A DNA stretch of 64,000 nt from Roseomonas populi (GTDB lineage: Bacteria > Pseudomonadota > Alphaproteobacteria > Acetobacterales > Acetobacteraceae). Shown here piece after piece: positions 7,896-17,819 of this stretch (position 1 is its first letter; every line of letters begins with the position of its first letter). A model generated the notes under the pieces. It had not been told where the DNA came from. It was given only the letters and a program-made list of their open reading frames with translations, and searched no databases. The position numbers and the translations under genes were made by a program. The stretch covers positions 186,001 through 250,000 of the forward strand of contig NZ_JANJOU010000004.1 in the NCBI RefSeq assembly GCF_024594815.1, read 5' to 3'.

Positions 7896-10800
7896 TCAGG
7901 CCGCTATCTCGACGGACTCGATCCCCGGCAGGACCTTCAGCGCCTGCGCCAGCCGGGGAGAGACGTTCCAACGCCCAGGCAGGGCCAGCTCCACTTCCTG
8001 GCCCGGCCCGGTGCGGGGGATGAGGACCACCTCCCCCTTCCCTCGCCCCTCGCGGTCCAGGATGCCGCGCAGTGTGTCCAACACCTCCATGGACGCGAAC
8101 TCGATCCGCATGGAAGCGGGGATGGATTGTGCCGCCGATTCCAGCGTCTCGCAGTCCAGAGCCGTCAGCCGCACCGCCTCGCCGTCCACCCGAACCTCGG
8201 CGGTAAAGAGTACGGCATTGCCCTCGGTCAGGATGTCCCGGCACTTGCCGAGGATCTCGGAGAAGCAGGTCATCTCCGTGCTGCCGGAGAAGTCGGAGAT
8301 GCGTACCCAGGCCATGCGGCTGCCTGTCTTCGTCGTGCGCTCCTTCGTGCCGATCACCGTACCCGCCAGCTTCAGCCGCGCGGCGCCGGCCTGGGCCCGC
8401 TCCGTCATGCGGGCGATGGGGCAGACCTTCAGCTTCGCCAGGGAATCCTTGTAGGCGTCCAGCGGGTGGCCGGAGAGGTGGAAACCGATCGCCTCCGCCT
8501 CCCGCTCCAGCCGGTCCAGCTGCGGCCAGTCCGGCATCTCGCGCAGGCGCAGCGGCGGCATGTCGGCCGAGGCGCCGGGCGCGCCGAAAAGGCCGATCTG
8601 TGCGCTACTGCGATCCTCCGCGGCGGCCTGGGCGCGGCGGATGATGGCCTCCGCGCCCTCCGTCACCTTCGCCCGGTTCGGGTCCAGGGATTCAAAGGCG
8701 CCGGCGCGGGCCAGGTTCTCCAGCTGCATCTTGTTCAGCAACTTCGGGTCCACGCGGTCCGCGAAGTCGGTGAGGGACTTGAAGGGCCCGCCCTCCTTCC
8801 GGGCGCGTACAAGGTCCTGCATGGCGCCGAGGCCGACACGCTTCACGGCGGCCAGGGCGAAGCGGATGTCCTTCGTCCCGTCCTCGCGCACCTCTACCGC
8901 GAACTCCGCGTCACTGCGGTTCACGTCCGGCGGCAGCACCTTGATGCCCAGGCGCGAGGCTTCCTGCAGGTGGGAGGCGAGCTTGTCCGTGTTGGTCATG
9001 TCGAGCGACATGATCGCGGCCAGGAACTCGGTGGGATGGTTCGCCTTCAGCCAGGCTGTCTGGTAGGAAACCAGCGCGTAGGCGGCGGCGTGCGACTTGT
9101 TGAAGCCGTACTCCGCGAAGCGCTCCATCAGGTCGAAGATCTCGCCCGCCTTGTCCTCGGGGATGCCGTTCTTCACCGCGCCCTCGGTGAAGATCTTGCG
9201 CTGCGCCTCCATCTCGGAGCGGATCTTCTTGCCCATGGCGCGGCGCAGCAGGTCGGCGCCGCCGAGCGAGTAGCCCGCCAGCTCCTGGCTGATCTGCATC
9301 ACCTGCTCCTGGTAGACCAGGATGCCGTACGTTTCCTCCACCAGGCTGCGCATGGCCGGGTGCACCGGCTCCCAGGCCTGGCCGTGCTTGCGGGCGCAAT
9401 AGGCGGGGATGTTCGCCATCGGGCCCGGGCGGTAGAGCGACACCGCCGCGATCAGGTCCTCGAACCGGTCCGGCCGCATCATGCGGAGGACGTCCCGCAT
9501 GCCCTGGCTTTCGAACTGGAACACGCCGGCCGCGTCGCCCTTGGCGAGCATCTCGTAGGACCTGGCGTCGTCCAGCGGGATGGTGGTGATGTCGATCTCC
9601 ACCCCCTGCCCCTTCAGGATGTCCAGCGCGCGCTGGATCACCGTGAGGGTCTTGAGGCCAAGGAAGTCGAACTTCACCAGCGACGCGCTCTCCACGTACT
9701 TCATGGAGTACTGCGTCACCAGCATCTCGGAGCGCGGGTCGCGGTAGAGCGGCACGATCTCGATCAGCGGCTTGCGCCCGATCACCACGCCGGCCGCGTG
9801 GGTGGAAGCGTTGCGGTACAGTCCTTCCAGCTGCAGAGCCGTCTCCATCAGGCGGTCCACGTTCTCGTCCGTCTCGCGCATCTCCCGCAGGCGTGGCTCG
9901 CCGTCCAGCGCCTCCTGCAAGGTGGGCGGCTTGGCGGCGTTGAAGGGGATCAGCTCCGCGATCTTGTTCACCTGCCCGAAGGGCATACCCATCACGCGGC
10001 CGACGTCGCGCACCACTGCCTTTGCCTGTAGGCGGCCAAAGGTGATGATCTGGCCCACCCGGTCCGGCCCGTACTCGTTCCGGACGTAGTCGATCACCTC
10101 CTCGCGCCGGTCCTGGCAGAAATCGATGTCGAAGTCTGGCATCGAGACGCGCTCGGGGTTCAGGAAGCGCTCAAACAGCAGGCCGAAGCGCATGGGGTCG
10201 AGATCGGTGATGGTCAGCGCCCAGGCCGCAACCGATCCGGCGCCCGAGCCGCGCCCCGGGCCGACGGGGATGTCGTGCGCCTTCGCCCACTGGATGAAAT
10301 CGGCCACGATGAGGAAGTAGCCGGAGAAGCCCATCTTCTCGATGATGCCGAGTTCGAACTCCAGCCGCTCGCGGTAGGCAGGGCGGGCCTCGTCCGGCGT
10401 GCCCTGGGCGTCCAGCCGCTTCTCCAGGCCCTTGCGCGCCATGTCCTGCACGATGTCGGCCTCGGTCAGCCCCTCCTGCACCTTTCGGCTGACAGGCAGC
10501 TCCGGCTTCTTCGTCTCGGCCATCACGGCGCATTTGCGGGCGATAGCGAGGGTGTTGTCGCAGGCTTCCGGCAGGTCCTTGAACAGCTCCCGCATGGCGG
10601 CGGGCGGCTTGAACCAGTGCTCGGCCGTCAGGCGGCGGCGATCGGGTTCGGCGAGCGTGCGGCTCTCGGCGATGCAGAGCAGGGCATCATGGGCCTCATG
10701 CCCCGTGGCGTCCCTGAAGTACACGTCATTGGCCGCGACAATCGGCAGGGAGGCGGCATCGGCGATGGCCAGCAGCCCTGGCTCCACTGCCCGGTCCCGC

Positions 10801-11345
10801 TCCGTGCCGTGGCGCGTCAGCTCCACCGCCAGGTTGTCGCCATAGGCCTCGCGCAGCGCGGCGAGCAGCGCCTCCGCCTGGGCTCTCCGCCCCTCCGCCA
10901 GCAGCCGCCCCAGCGGGCCCAGCGTGCCGCCCGTCAGCAGGAAGATGCCGGAGGCGTGGGATTGAAGCTGATCCAGGGAGATGGCGGGCTTGCCGGAGGG
11001 GTCCTCGCCCAGCCAGCCCAGGGAGGAGAGGCGCTGGAGGTTCTCCAAACCCGGCTTGTCCATGGCCAGGGCCACCACCGGGTCGGGCGGCAGGCGCGCG
11101 GCCTCCGGCCGCTCCGGCTCCTTCTGCCGGGCGAGCCAGAGCTGGCAGCCGATGATGGGCTGCACCCCTTCCTTCGTGGCGTACTGGCTGAACTCCAGCG
11201 CGCCGAACATCACGGCCGTGTCGGTCAGCGCCAGGGCGGGCATTCCCGCCTTCTTCGCCAGCCCCGGCAGCTTGTCGGCCTTGATGGCTCCCTCCGCCAG
11301 GGAGTAGGCGGAGTGGACGTGAAGATGGACGAAGCTGCCGGACAT
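7896..11345 (-). CDS. dnaE: DNA polymerase III subunit alpha
   Basis: This is the replicative polymerase catalytic subunit, 1149 residues as usual for DnaE1. The PHP domain opens with HLHVH (residues 7-11). The palm has GPGRGSGAGS (362-371) and the catalytic aspartates in PDFDIDF (403-409). Fingers, helix-hairpin-helix and a C-terminal OB domain (LAGTVIGTKERTTKTG) follow. ATG 11343-11345 gives MSGSFVHLH; the upstream 97 codons are antisense to clpS. It is transcribed away from clpS, so the roughly 110-bp gap at 11346-11456 must hold its promoter. Confidence 0.97.
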   Translation of the reverse strand: MSGSFVHLHVHSAYSLAEGAIKADKLPGLAKKAGMPALALTDTAVMFGALEFSQYATKEGVQPIIGCQLWLARQKEPERPEAARLPPDPVVALAMDKPGLENLQRLSSLGWLGEDPSGKPAISLDQLQSHASGIFLLTGGTLGPLGRLLAEGRRAQAEALLAALREAYGDNLAVELTRHGTERDRAVEPGLLAIADAASLPIVAANDVYFRDATGHEAHDALLCIAESRTLAEPDRRRLTAEHWFKPPAAMRELFKDLPEACDNTLAIARKCAVMAETKKPELPVSRKVQEGLTEADIVQDMARKGLEKRLDAQGTPDEARPAYRERLEFELGIIEKMGFSGYFLIVADFIQWAKAHDIPVGPGRGSGAGSVAAWALTITDLDPMRFGLLFERFLNPERVSMPDFDIDFCQDRREEVIDYVRNEYGPDRVGQIITFGRLQAKAVVRDVGRVMGMPFGQVNKIAELIPFNAAKPPTLQEALDGEPRLREMRETDENVDRLMETALQLEGLYRNASTHAAGVVIGRKPLIEIVPLYRDPRSEMLVTQYSMKYVESASLVKFDFLGLKTLTVIQRALDILKGQGVEIDITTIPLDDARSYEMLAKGDAAGVFQFESQGMRDVLRMMRPDRFEDLIAAVSLYRPGPMANIPAYCARKHGQAWEPVHPAMRSLVEETYGILVYQEQVMQISQELAGYSLGGADLLRRAMGKKIRSEMEAQRKIFTEGAVKNGIPEDKAGEIFDLMERFAEYGFNKSHAAAYALVSYQTAWLKANHPTEFLAAIMSLDMTNTDKLASHLQEASRLGIKVLPPDVNRSDAEFAVEVREDGTKDIRFALAAVKRVGLGAMQDLVRARKEGGPFKSLTDFADRVDPKLLNKMQLENLARAGAFESLDPNRAKVTEGAEAIIRRAQAAAEDRSSAQIGLFGAPGASADMPPLRLREMPDWPQLDRLEREAEAIGFHLSGHPLDAYKDSLAKLKVCPIARMTERAQAGAARLKLAGTVIGTKERTTKTGSRMAWVRISDFSGSTEMTCFSEILGKCRDILTEGNAVLFTAEVRVDGEAVRLTALDCETLESAAQSIPASMRIEFASMEVLDTLRGILDREGRGKGEVVLIPRTGPGQEVELALPGRWNVSPRLAQALKVLPGIESVEIAA

Positions 11346-11456
11346 GGAGGGAATATAGGTCCTCCACCGCCCGATCGCAGCTGATTCCGAACCGGCGGGG
11401 ACGGAACGTCCGCGGGGCGGGCCCCCGTGCAACGCCCTATCTTGGAGCCTGCGGAG

Positions 11457-11762
11457 ATGCCGGAAACCATCACCCCGCCGCGGGTGCAGGACGTGGTGAA
11501 GACCGCTCGCCCTCCCCTGCACAAGGTGATCCTGCTGAACGACGACTTCACGCCGCGCGGCTTCGTGGTGCGCGTGCTGAAGGCCGAGTTCCGGATGGAC
11601 GAGGGCGCGGCCATGCGGGTGATGATGACGGCCCACCAGCGAGGTTCCTGCGTGGTGGCCGTCTTTACCCGGGAAATTGCGGAGGAGAAGGCGACCCGCG
11701 CGACCGACATGGCCCAGAAGGAGGGCTATCCCCTGAAATTCACGACGGAACCCGAGGACTAG
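11457..11762 (+). CDS. clpS: ATP-dependent Clp protease adaptor ClpS
   Basis: ClpS delivers N-degron substrates to ClpAP. The 101-residue product has KVILLNDDFTPRGFVVRVL and the VMMTAHQRGSCVVAVFTREIAE segment that form the N-end-rule pocket and the ClpA-binding surface. A GTG start at 11427 would add ten residues, but ATG 11457 (MPETITPPRV) matches usual family starts. clpA is not adjacent here, which is common. It converges on lolD with a 22-bp gap. Confidence 0.94.
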   Translation: MPETITPPRVQDVVKTARPPLHKVILLNDDFTPRGFVVRVLKAEFRMDEGAAMRVMMTAHQRGSCVVAVFTREIAEEKATRATDMAQKEGYPLKFTTEPED

Positions 11763-11784
11763 CCCCCACGGCTAGCCCAGAGGA

Positions 11785-12457
<673 letters not shown>

Positions 12458-12465
<8 letters not shown>

Positions 12466-13711
12466 TGCGAAGGCCCTCCACCGGATCCAGCCGTGCGGCG
12501 CGCCAGGCCGGGTAGATCGTGGCCAGCAGGGAAAGGCCGAGCCCCATCCCGACCACCTGCGCCACCTCCATCGGCTCCACCACGGCTGGCAGCTTCGTCA
12601 GGAAGTAGACCTCGGCGTTGAACAGCTCCGTGCCCGTGAGGGACTGAAGGGCCTGCCGGATATTCTCGATATTCAAGCAGAAGACGAGGCCGATGCCGAA
12701 GCCGATCAGCGTCCCGGCAACGCCGATCGAGGCACCCGCCAGCAAGAAGATGCGGAGGATGGCGCCGCGCGTGGCGCCGACCGTCCGCAGCACCGCGATG
12801 TCCCGCCCCTTGTCCTTCACGAGCATGATGAGGGACGAGATGATGTTGAAGGCGGCCACGATGATGATGAGGGTGAGGATGAGGAACATCACGTTCCTTT
12901 CCACCTGCACCGCCGCGAAGAAGGAGGAGTTGGAGGCCTGCCAGTCCAGCACCCGCACGGGGCGCCCCTGCAGCGCGCCGTAGATGGCGCGGGTCGCGTC
13001 GCCCACGCGGTCGGGGTTCGCGACGAAGACCTCCACCTGCGTCGCCGTGTCGCGGTGCTGGAAATAGACCTGCGCGGCATCGAGGGGCAGGAAGACGTAG
13101 CTGGAATCGTATTCCTGCATCCCCGCCTCGAACATCGCCACCACCTCATAGGCCTTGAGGCGCGGCACGGTGCCGACGACGGTGGCACGGCCCTGCGGCG
13201 AGACGAGGGTGATCTTGTCCCCGATGCGCAGCCCCAGGCGGCGCGCGAGGCGGGAGCCGACGACGATCGTGTCCTGCTCCCCGAAGCGCTGGAGGCTGCC
13301 GGCGAGGATGTTGTTTGCGATCAGCGGCCGGGCGCGCAGGTCCTCCGGCCGGATGCCGCGCGCTAGGCCGCCCGTGGCGCCTCCGCCCTCGCTGGTGAAG
13401 AGCACCTGCCCTTCAACGATGGGCGTGGCGGAGACAATGCCCGGAAGTTGCCGCACGCGGGCGGCGATGTCGTCGAAGTCGCGAAGGCCCTCGTTCGTCT
13501 GGGAGTAGACGCCGAGATGGCCGTTCAGCCCGAGGATGCGGCCCAGCAGCTCCTGCCGGAAGCCGTTCATCACGGACATGACGATGATGAGGGTGGCCAC
13601 CCCCAATGCGATACCGACCAGGGAGAAGATCGCGATGACGGAGACGAAGCGCTCGCCCTTCCGGGCGCGCAGGTACCGGAAGGCGACGGCGCGCTCGAAG
13701 GGCGAGAACAT
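12458..13711 (-). CDS. lolC: Lipoprotein-releasing system transmembrane protein LolC/LolE
   Basis: Membrane subunit of the Lol exporter, 417 residues. An N-terminal [21 protein letters not shown] leads into TM1 ([27 protein letters not shown] region), then a large periplasmic domain (about residues 50-260), then three C-terminal helices with the [18 protein letters not shown] coupling region typical of FtsX-type subunits. Only one such gene is present next to lolD, as in many Alphaproteobacteria where a single LolC/E-type protein is used. The start codon shares one base with the proS stop (TGATG). Confidence 0.94.
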
Positions 13712-15027
13712 CAGGAGATGGTGGCCTTGATCTTCGCCAGCGCCTCGTCCAGCGGCAGCTCCAGCCGCTCCCCGGTGGCGCGGCGCTTCAGCTCCACGAT
13801 GCCCTTGGCGGCACCGCGCGGGCCGATGATGGCCTGCCAGGGATAGCCGATCAGGTCGGCATCGGCGAACTTGGCGCCCGCCCGCTCTCCGCGGTCGTCG
13901 TACACGGCCTCATCCGGCAGGGCGGCGTAGAGCTGCTCGCAGAGTGCATCCGCCGCCGCGTCGCCGGGCTTGAGGTTGAGGATGGCGCAGGCGAAGGGCG
14001 CCACCGCATCCGGCCAGATGATGCCGGCGTCGTCGTGGCCGGCCTCGATGATGGCGGCCAGCAGGCGAGAGACGCCGATGCCGTAGGAGCCCATCTCCGG
14101 GATCACCGGCGTGCCATCCGGGCCGGAGACGGTGAGGCCCATCGGCTTCGAGTACTTCGTGCCGAAGTAGAAGATGTGCCCAACCTCGATCCCGCGCTCC
14201 GTCACCTGCGATTCCGCGGGGATGGCGTCCCAGGCGGCCTCGTCATGCTTCTCGTCGGTCGCGGCGTAGCGGCTCGTCCAGAAGTCCATGACGGTGGAGG
14301 CGTCGCCGGTGCCGGTCGGGTCCTGCGCCAGCACGTCGAAGTCCAGCAGGTCCTTGTGGAGGTAGACGACGCTCTCGCCGGTCTCCGCCAGGATGATGAA
14401 CTCGTGGGACAGGTTGCCGCCGATCGGGCCCGTATCGGCCTGCATCGGGATGGCCTTCAGCCCCATGCGCGCGAAGGTACGGAGATAGGCCCGGAACATC
14501 TTGCGATAGGATTCACGCGCGCCCTCCGCGTCCAGGTCGAAGGAGTAGGCGTCCTTCATCAGGAACTCGCGCCCGCGCATCACGCCGAAGCGCGGCCGGA
14601 TCTCGTCCCGGAACTTCCACTGGATGTGGTAGAGGTTGCGCGGCAAGTCGCGATAGGACTTGGCGAAGGTCTTGAAGATGTCGGTGACCATCTCCTCGTT
14701 GGTCGGGCCGTAGAGCATCTCCCGGTCGTGCCGGTCGATGATGCGAAGCATCTCCTTCCCGTAGCCGTCGTAGCGCCCGCTCTCCTTCCACAACTCCGCG
14801 GCCTGGATGGTGGGCATCAGGATCTCCTGCGCGCCGGCGCGGTCCTGCTCCTGCCGCACGATCTCCGAGATCTTGCGGAGGACGCGCAGGCCGAGCGGAA
14901 GCCAGGCGTAGATGCCGGCGCTGGTCTGCCGGATCATCCCGGCGCGCAGCATCAGCCGGTGCGAGACGATCTGCGCCTCGGCGGGCGTCTCCTTGAGAGT
15001 GGGCAGGAAGGCGCGGGAGAGGCGCAA
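13711..15027 (-). CDS. proS: Prolyl-tRNA synthetase (short alphaproteobacterial type)
   Basis: Class II synthetase charging tRNA-Pro. The 438-residue length matches the short form that lacks the inserted editing domain of E. coli ProRS. Motifs seen: [25 protein letters not shown], motif 2 ([21 protein letters not shown]) and motif 3 ([16 protein letters not shown]), then an anticodon-binding domain. I place the start at TTG 15025-15027 ([13 protein letters not shown]), because this is where family conservation begins and GGAG lies 9 nt upstream; an ATG twenty codons earlier has no such support. Editing of Ala-tRNA-Pro would need a separate protein. Confidence 0.93.
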   Translation of the reverse strand: MRLSRAFLPTLKETPAEAQIVSHRLMLRAGMIRQTSAGIYAWLPLGLRVLRKISEIVRQEQDRAGAQEILMPTIQAAELWKESGRYDGYGKEMLRIIDRHDREMLYGPTNEEMVTDIFKTFAKSYRDLPRNLYHIQWKFRDEIRPRFGVMRGREFLMKDAYSFDLDAEGARESYRKMFRAYLRTFARMGLKAIPMQADTGPIGGNLSHEFIILAETGESVVYLHKDLLDFDVLAQDPTGTGDASTVMDFWTSRYAATDEKHDEAAWDAIPAESQVTERGIEVGHIFYFGTKYSKPMGLTVSGPDGTPVIPEMGSYGIGVSRLLAAIIEAGHDDAGIIWPDAVAPFACAILNLKPGDAAADALCEQLYAALPDEAVYDDRGERAGAKFADADLIGYPWQAIIGPRGAAKGIVELKRRATGERLELPLDEALAKIKATIS

Positions 15028-15320
15028 GGCGGCTGGCTCCGGGAAGGGAAGAGGGGCGCAACCTAGAGCATGGCGCGGGGCGCGCAATCCGCCTGGGGGT
15101 CGCGCAAAAAAGAAGGGCCGCCCCGAAGGGACGGCCCGAGTTTAGGGAGGAAACGCCAGTCACACGGCGGAAGAGGAAGAGCCCTCTTCCATGTCCCGAT
15201 CATGCTGCAGTGCGGCCGGAGAGCGAAGGGAATTCGGGGCCTGAAAGCTGAAAAGATGTGCTCTAGAGTCGATTAATGCACAAATAGTCACCATAACCGA
15301 CGAGACATCGCGCATCTAGC
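15028..15320. other. Intergenic region upstream of proS
   Basis: No gene is supported in these roughly 290 bases. The stretch 15240-15320 is clearly more AT-rich than its surroundings. The region contains an intrinsic terminator on the minus strand (15106-15137). The proS promoter must lie between that terminator and 15027 unless transcription reads through. A short palindrome (15319-15333) overlaps the stop codon of the DUF1467 gene. Confidence 0.6.
15106..15137 (-). terminator. Intrinsic terminator downstream of the DUF1467 gene
   Basis: Read on the minus strand, a 10-bp G-C stem (15137-15128 with 15124-15115, one G-U pair, 3-nt loop) is followed directly by TTCTTTTTT (15114-15106). This is a textbook rho-independent terminator, separating the DUF1467 gene from proS. 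Confidence 0.82.
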
Positions 15321-15581
15321 CTAATCATTAGGCATAGCAAGCCAGCCTTCGCGGAACGAAAGCCAATCGGCCCGCACGAGCCAGTCGATGAAAAACCAGA
15401 CCAGCACCGCCAGGATCGTCGTCAGCACCAGGACGCGAAGGGCCCTCACCTGGCGGGGGGCACCGCGCCAACCTCCTGCCTCTGCCGCCTCCGGATCGGG
15501 ACTCACACCCAGCGGGAGTACGGCGAAGAGCACCGTCCACCAGACCAGAAAGAAAACGACGATGCCGGCCGCCCAACCCAT
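15321..15581 (-). CDS. DUF1467 family membrane protein
   Basis: A small inner-membrane protein of about 86 residues with two predicted helices: residues 4-22 (AAGIVVFFLVWWTVLFAVLP) and about 49-66 (VLVLTTILAVLVWFFIDWLV). The MGW start, FLVWWTVLFAVLPLGV core and a Trp-rich end are typical of DUF1467, a family of unknown function common in Alphaproteobacteria, often near proS. ATG 15579-15581 is preferred because the first helix starts at once; ATG 15603-15605 would add eight residues. The frame continues much further upstream but is antisense to the secreted-protein gene. Confidence 0.82.
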   Translation of the reverse strand: MGWAAGIVVFFLVWWTVLFAVLPLGVSPDPEAAEAGGWRGAPRQVRALRVLVLTTILAVLVWFFIDWLVRADWLSFREGWLAMPND

Positions 15582-15677
15582 TCTGCCCCAACCTTGCCCT
15601 GACATGCCCGGGAAACGCCGTAATCCCGGCGCCCTCCCCGACGTTTCTACGCCATGTCCATCCGAAGGGAGACGGAG

Positions 15678-15950
15678 ATGCGTCGTTTTATCCTTCTCGC
15701 CGGCCTCGCCCTCGCGGCCATTCCGGCGATGCCGCAGACCGCCGACGCCCATGGCGGCCGCTGGGAACGCGAGCGGGCCTGGCGCCACCACGAGTACCGC
15801 CGGGAGCAGGCCTGGCGCCGGCACGAGCGCCGGGAATGGCGCCGCGAGCAGGCCTGGCGCCGGCACCACTACGACCGCCGCGCCTATGGCTACGGCCCGC
15901 CGGTGGCCTATGCCCAGCCCGGCGTGACCATCGCCATCCCGTTCCGCTGA
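15678..15950 (+). CDS. Small secreted Arg/Trp/His-rich repeat protein
   Basis: A 90-residue predicted exported protein. MRRFILLAGLALAAIPAM plus PQTADAHG is a clear Sec signal peptide with cleavage near Ala-Asp-Ala. The mature part is built from near-repeats containing REQAWRRH, extremely rich in Arg, Trp and His, then a Tyr/Gly/Pro segment and a hydrophobic end (GVTIAIPFR). At DNA level 21 bp are exactly duplicated (15804-15824 and 15846-15866). Start chosen at ATG 15678, with AAGGGAG 7 nt upstream. Function unknown; small basic periplasmic proteins of this style are frequent in Acetobacteraceae and Rhizobiales. Confidence 0.8.
   Translation: MRRFILLAGLALAAIPAMPQTADAHGGRWERERAWRHHEYRREQAWRRHERREWRREQAWRRHHYDRRAYGYGPPVAYAQPGVTIAIPFR
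15804..15866 (+). repeat. Direct 21-bp duplication inside the secreted-protein gene
   Basis: Positions 15804-15824 and 15846-15866 are identical over 21 bases, 42 bp apart, so the repeat keeps frame and gives a 14-residue period (RREQAWRRH... / RREQAWRRH...). A degenerate earlier copy encodes RERAWRHHE. Confidence 0.85.
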
Positions 15951-15972
15951 GCCCGCGCCCTGCTCCGGGCTC
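15949..15972. terminator. Possible bidirectional terminator hairpin between the secreted-protein gene and rnj
   Basis: A perfect 7-bp inverted repeat (15949-15955 with 15966-15972) spans the two convergent stop codons. No T-run follows on either strand, so activity as a terminator is uncertain. Confidence 0.35.
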
Positions 15973-17623
15973 AGACCCGAAGCAGGTGGAGCTCGACCAG
16001 CGGCCGCTTGCGCACGCGGCGGCCGATGGCCTTGCGAAGGGCGGTGCGCGCCGCTTCCCGCAGGGCCGAATCCTCCCGCCGCAGGGGCGCGGGAAGATCA
16101 TTGACCAGGCGGGCGAGGTCGGCCGCGATCTGAGCCATGGCATCCTCCCCCTGCTCGAAAAGGCCGGGGGCGGAAACCTGCGGCGTGCCGCGGACCCGCC
16201 CAACGTCGTCCACGGCCAGGGAGCCGACGACCACTCCGTTGAACAGCATCCGGCGCCGGGCACCGAGAACGCCGCCATCCAGTGGCAGCAGGCGGGTGCC
16301 GTCCACGGCCAGCTTGCCGCTCGGCACGGTCTCGCAGACCTCTACCGGGCCACCGCCGAGGCGCAGCATGTCCCCGTCCTCGATGAGGTGCGGCTCGGCG
16401 CCGAACTCACGGGCCAGCGCGGCGTGTTCCTGCAGGTGGCGCCACTCCCCGTGCACGGGAACGGCATGGCGCGGCTTCACCAGATCATAGAGCCGCCGCA
16501 GCTCGTCCTTCGCCGGATGACCGGAGACGTGGACGGGATGCTCCGAATCCGGGGTGATGACGCGGCACCCGGCCCTGTAGAGGGCCGCCTCGACGTTCAT
16601 GATCGCCTTCTCGTTCCCGGGGATCATCCGGGAGGAGAAGATCACCGTGTCGCCCTCCCCGAGCGAGATCTGGGGATGCGTGTCGGCCGCGATCTTCGCC
16701 AGCGCCGAGCGCGGCTCGCCCTGGCTGCCCGTGCAGATGATCAGCAGCTCGTCATCGGGGAGATAGCCAGCCTCCTCCTCCTCAAGGAAGGGCGGGAGGT
16801 CGGCGAAATAGCCCGTCTCGCGGGCCGCGGCGTCCGCGTTGCGGAGGGAGCGGCCGAACAGCGCCACGCGCCGACCCGCCGCCATGGCGGCGCGGGTAAT
16901 GGAATCCACCCGGGCAATGTTGGTGGCGAAGCAGGACACGGCGACCCGCCCCTTCAGCGTCGCGATAAGCGCCGTGAGCGCCTCGCGCACGTCGGCCTCA
17001 CTGCCGGAATGTCCGTCCACCAGGGCGTTGGTGCTGTCGCAAACCATGGCCAGCACCCCCTCCTCGCCGAGCCGGGCGAAGCCGGCCTCGTCGGTCGGGG
17101 CGCCGATCAGGGGATTGGGGTCGAGCTTCCAGTCACCAGTGTGCAGCACGGTCCCGTAGCGGGTGCGGATCGCCAGGGCCTGGGACTCGGGCACCGAGTG
17201 CGCCACCCGCAGGAACTGGAGGTCGAAGTTCCCGATCTTCACGCGTGAGGAGAGCGGAACGGTGTGCAGCGTCACCTCGTGTAGCAGCCCCGCCTCGCCC
17301 AGCTTCCGGCGCAGCACCGCGCTGGCGAACGGACTGGCGTAGAGGGGGCAGCGCAGCATCGTCCATAGATGAGCCACCGCACCGAGGTGATCCTCATGCG
17401 CGTGGGTGATCACCAGCCCCACCAGCCGGTCCCGCCGCTCCGCCAGCCACGCCGGGTCCGGCACCAGGATCTCGGCCTCAGGCGCCTCGGCGCCTCCGAA
17501 GCCTATCCCGCAATCCACAGCGAGGAGCTGTCCATCCAGGCGATAGACATTGAGGTTCATGCCGATCTCCCCCGTCCCCCCGAGCGGGAGGAAGGCGAGG
17601 TCGTCGGTCGTGTTGAAGGTCAT
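15971..17623 (-). CDS. rnj: Ribonuclease J
   Basis: A metallo-beta-lactamase/beta-CASP ribonuclease with 5'-3' exo- and endonuclease activity in RNA processing and decay. The 550-residue protein has GGTGEIGMN near residue 16, the zinc motif HAHEDH (74-79), CDSTNA, the beta-CASP motif SGSQGEPRSAL region and the C-terminal HVSGHP and VHGEWRHL histidine motifs. Presence of RNase J is usual in Alphaproteobacteria. It starts 196 bp downstream of birA; a coaX gene often found at this point is absent. Confidence 0.95.
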   Translation of the reverse strand: MTFNTTDDLAFLPLGGTGEIGMNLNVYRLDGQLLAVDCGIGFGGAEAPEAEILVPDPAWLAERRDRLVGLVITHAHEDHLGAVAHLWTMLRCPLYASPFASAVLRRKLGEAGLLHEVTLHTVPLSSRVKIGNFDLQFLRVAHSVPESQALAIRTRYGTVLHTGDWKLDPNPLIGAPTDEAGFARLGEEGVLAMVCDSTNALVDGHSGSEADVREALTALIATLKGRVAVSCFATNIARVDSITRAAMAAGRRVALFGRSLRNADAAARETGYFADLPPFLEEEEAGYLPDDELLIICTGSQGEPRSALAKIAADTHPQISLGEGDTVIFSSRMIPGNEKAIMNVEAALYRAGCRVITPDSEHPVHVSGHPAKDELRRLYDLVKPRHAVPVHGEWRHLQEHAALAREFGAEPHLIEDGDMLRLGGGPVEVCETVPSGKLAVDGTRLLPLDGGVLGARRRMLFNGVVVGSLAVDDVGRVRGTPQVSAPGLFEQGEDAMAQIAADLARLVNDLPAPLRREDSALREAARTALRKAIGRRVRKRPLVELHLLRV

Positions 17624-17682
17624 TCGTTCTCGTTCTTAGGAAGTCAGGGTCGGTCGTTTTGTGTCAGATGGGGATTGGCCGC

Positions 17683-17704
17683 GGGCCGCCAACAGGGGCG
17701 GCCC
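17683..17704. repeat. Inverted repeat between birA and rnj
   Basis: A perfect 8-bp inverted repeat (17683-17690 with 17697-17704, 6-nt loop) lies in the 196-bp gap. On the minus strand it is downstream of birA and 60 bp upstream of rnj, without a T-run. It may mark the end of the nuo-birA transcript; the rest of the gap shows no gene. Confidence 0.35.
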
Positions 17705-17819
17705 GGTCCGGCCATGATATCGAATCCAATATGTTGAATGCCGGGAGCCACCGCCTGGAACAAGGGGCGGAACGGGCCGCGCCGATCACCTTCAGGTCAC
17801 TCCGGATCCGGCGCGACCC

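Noticed and set aside
15606-15869. N-terminal extension of the DUF1467 protein to 15869
   Set aside because: The extra part is Pro/Ala/Val low-complexity sequence antisense to the secreted-protein gene, and the family starts at the first membrane helix.
17624-17819. Expected coaX (type III pantothenate kinase) between birA and rnj
   Set aside because: The gap is only 196 bp and contains no open frame with kinase motifs; the gene is not here.
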